This document shows, piece by piece, positions 14,560-14,728 of a stretch of 14,728 nucleotides of DNA. The stretch is from contig JADGIF010000206.1 of the NCBI GenBank assembly GCA_018985225.1, positions 1-14,728 of the forward strand. The letters are read 5' to 3'. The position numbers and the translations under genes are program-made. The first letter of the stretch is position 1. Each line of letters opens with the position of its first letter. The notes beneath the pieces are model-generated. The model saw only the letters and a list, made by a program, of their open reading frames with translations, made no database searches and was not told the DNA's origin. This stretch comes from Amoeboradix gromovi. Taxonomy: Eukaryota; Sanchytriomycota; Sanchytriomycetes; Sanchytriales; Sanchytriaceae.

Positions 14560-14728
14560 ATGCGAAATGAAAAGAACTCAAAGCTCATTAGAGTTGCGAC
14601 CATTCAAAACAATATGATGTGTCCAACACTTGTAGTAGCTGCAAGCGTTATGAAAGGATTCAATCGTTGCGTCAATTGCCAGCAATGCGGTCACCAAGAC
14701 CATAGAGATATCAATCCAGGTACTTCAA
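14560..14728 (+). CDS. Partial Cys/His-rich frame running off the right edge
   Basis: An ATG opens a frame of 56 codons to the end of the window with no stop. It starts MRNEKNSKLIRVATIQNNMM, then has a mildly hydrophobic stretch (LVVAASVMKGF) and a CVNCQQCGHQDH cluster (Cys-x2-Cys-x2-Cys with two His) that could bind metal. A CAGGTACTT sequence near the edge could be a splice donor, so the coding part may end around 14719. The family is not recognised. A chance frame remains possible, given its length. Confidence 0.4.
   Translation, partial: MRNEKNSKLIRVATIQNNMMCPTLVVAASVMKGFNRCVNCQQCGHQDHRDINPGTS

Noticed and set aside
8222-14723. Near-identical 16-base words (ATATCAAYCCAGGTAC) at 8222 and 14708
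   Set aside because: One such match is about what chance predicts for an AT-rich window of this size, and the flanks differ.
1-14728. tRNA, rRNA, CRISPR arrays, transposases or bacterial operon signals
   Set aside because: The non-coding gaps were checked by eye for TTCGA-type tRNA arms and direct repeat arrays; none was found, and the spliced genes show eukaryotic organisation.

Overview
The window is nuclear DNA from a compact, AT-rich eukaryote that uses the standard code. Its proteins are eukaryotic (NAD synthetase, DPH3, prohibitin, an ITFG1-like protein). At least one gene is split by a 20-base intron, and a second very likely has a 25-base intron. Gene spacing is often only 6 to 50 bases. 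Several small predicted secreted proteins end in tails that look like GPI-attachment signals. Together this suggests an apicomplexan piroplasm, most like Babesia microti. That assignment is an inference from style and gene content; no search was run. No tRNA, rRNA, CRISPR array or insertion sequence was found.

Layout. At 1-390 (-) there is an open frame without ATG that carries a motif repeated elsewhere in the window. At 468-764 (+) lies a tiny secreted or GPI-type protein. An ITFG1/LINKIN-like FG-GAP membrane protein occupies 796-2374 (-). A gene-poor kilobase (2375-3442) holds relics of the repeated motif and a purine tract. NAD synthetase follows at 3443-5461 (+). It converges on an unknown gene (5468-6106, -), which overlaps the end of a METTL25-type methyltransferase (6093-7265, -). 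That gene diverges from DPH3 (7291-7521, +) across only 25 bases. A weakly coding gap (7522-8266) precedes the most distinctive locus: two adjacent paralogous serine hydrolases (8267-9076 and 9109-9903, +), each with a signal peptide, an apparent Ser-Asp-His triad and a GPI-like tail. A 78-residue single-pass protein (9946-10182, +) abuts, stop to stop, the last of five minus-strand genes. In transcription order these are prohibitin, a basic protein with four 11-residue repeats, a beta-propeller membrane protein with a 25-base intron, a coiled-coil basic protein and a small unknown protein. The right edge carries the start of a Cys-rich frame (14560 onward, +).

Roles. Prohibitin, NAD synthetase, DPH3 and the METTL25-type protein are housekeeping genes (mitochondrial inner membrane, NAD supply, diphthamide and tRNA modification, methyl transfer). 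The hydrolase pair, the small GPI-type protein and the two propeller-TM proteins point to surface or secretory functions. I see no evidence that the neighbours form one pathway; the common feature is extreme compaction.
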